A stretch of DNA of 5,788 nt from Candidatus Aminicenantota bacterium (lineage in GTDB: Bacteria; Acidobacteriota; Aminicenantia; Aminicenantales; Aminicenantaceae), in NCBI GenBank assembly GCA_030614645.1, contig JAUWTR010000128.1, positions 1 to 5,788 on the forward strand, written 5' to 3'. The notes under the pieces are model-generated. The model did no database searches. It was not told the DNA's origin and was given only the letters and a program-made list of their open reading frames with translations. Below are positions 5,323 to 5,788 of the stretch, one piece after another. The translations under genes and the position numbers were made by a program. Within the stretch, counting starts at the first letter, position 1; each line of letters begins with the position of its first letter.

Positions 5323-5788
5323 TTATTTATTATTAAAAAAGTCAGGGATGCATTGTTCCCAAATGTCAAAGGCATCTTTGACAGCTGTGTCGATGACTTT
5401 CTTGTTTTTATGAAAAAAAATCAATCTATCGCCTCCAGTTTTTCCTAAGATATTTAGAGGGACACCAAATTCTTGGGATAGGATTAATAATCTCTCCAGG
5501 TTAGTTTTATCTACAGTCACTAGAATCCGGGATTGTGATTCCCCAAATAGGAGAGCATCTGTCCGCATGCTTTCAGACAGGCTTAGAGAGCATCCGATTT
5601 TATCGGGGCTTAGGAATGCACATTCTGCTGTACATATAGCTAAGCCTCCTTCAGATAAGTCATGGGCAGAAAGGAGAAGTCTTTGAGAAATAGCTGCCAG
5701 GCAAAGCTTCTGAACAGCTTTTTCTTTAATAAGGTCTAATTCAGGCGGGCATCCTTCTTCTTTTTTATGAAGATGCTTTAGGTATTCA
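5323..5788 (-). CDS. purL: Phosphoribosylformylglycinamidine synthase subunit PurL, C-terminal part (cut by right edge)
   Basis: The minus frame is open from the right edge to the TAA at 5323-5325, giving 154 C-terminal residues; I translated beyond the internal Met at 5568 because the frame and the homology continue. PurL converts FGAR, glutamine and ATP to FGAM, with PurQ and PurS in the small-subunit type. The visible part is the end of the AIR-synthase-like C-terminal domain: EYLKHLH, PPELDL, then SAHDLSEGGLA (5638-5670), followed by LLFGESQSR (5527-5553). It ends with GGDRLIFFHKNKKVID and a short helix. Both motifs are strongly conserved in PurL. With the N-terminus missing I cannot tell the small PurL from the large fused form, although the absence of a glutamine amidotransferase domain after it fits the small form. 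It is followed by a barrel gene and purN on the same strand. Confidence 0.94.
   Translation of the reverse strand, partial: EYLKHLHKKEEGCPPELDLIKEKAVQKLCLAAISQRLLLSAHDLSEGGLAICTAECAFLSPDKIGCSLSLSESMRTDALLFGESQSRILVTVDKTNLERLLILSQEFGVPLNILGKTGGDRLIFFHKNKKVIDTAVKDAFDIWEQCIPDFFNNK

Noticed and set aside
5166..5375. Minus-strand open frame of 69 codons between purL and the barrel gene
   Set aside because: Its first part overlaps the end of purL in another frame, it has no Shine-Dalgarno, and the product shows no recognisable domain, signal peptide or conserved motif.

Overview
The window looks like chromosomal DNA of a diderm (Gram-negative-type) bacterium with a low to moderate GC content. The evidence is two signal-peptide proteins built like outer-membrane beta-barrels, one of them ending in the terminal Phe typical of such barrels. 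The pairing of a duplicated ThyX-like protein with a CFI-box-like C-terminal module suggests an uncultivated anaerobic lineage (something like Aminicenantota is possible), but this is a weak inference from memory and not a placement. No mobile element, CRISPR array, rRNA or tRNA was seen.

Layout. Bases 1-409 (minus) hold the start of an exported beta-barrel-like protein cut by the left edge. Bases 410-515 are a divergent intergenic region with a convincing promoter for the minus gene, a plausible promoter for the plus gene, and two exact 11-bp direct repeats between the two -35 boxes. Bases 516-2024 (plus) encode an exported clan GH-A glycoside hydrolase that carries, after its TIM barrel, a region resembling the CFI-box-CTERM module. 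Bases 2076-3551 (plus) encode a 491-residue protein made of two ThyX-like halves, each of which has lost a different part of the ThyX signature.

The rest reads on the minus strand and converges on the ThyX-like gene: the C-terminal 154 residues of PurL (5323 to the right edge), a 183-bp gap, a 286-residue outer-membrane beta-barrel candidate (4279-5139), and purN (3633-4268), only 10 bp after the barrel gene. PurL and PurN are both enzymes of de novo IMP synthesis (PurN adds the first formyl group, PurL makes FGAM from FGAR in the next step), so this is a purine gene cluster with an envelope-protein gene inserted in it.

No gene-free stretch exceeds 300 bases. Shine-Dalgarno sequences are mostly absent or poor; purN is the exception. 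TTGACA/TTGACT boxes recur about 32-42 bp before likely start codons, which suggests promoters with very short leaders. The most interesting items are the two-half ThyX-like protein with complementary motif loss, the hydrolase with the CFI-box-like tail, and a 15/16-bp repeat found just after both purN and purL.
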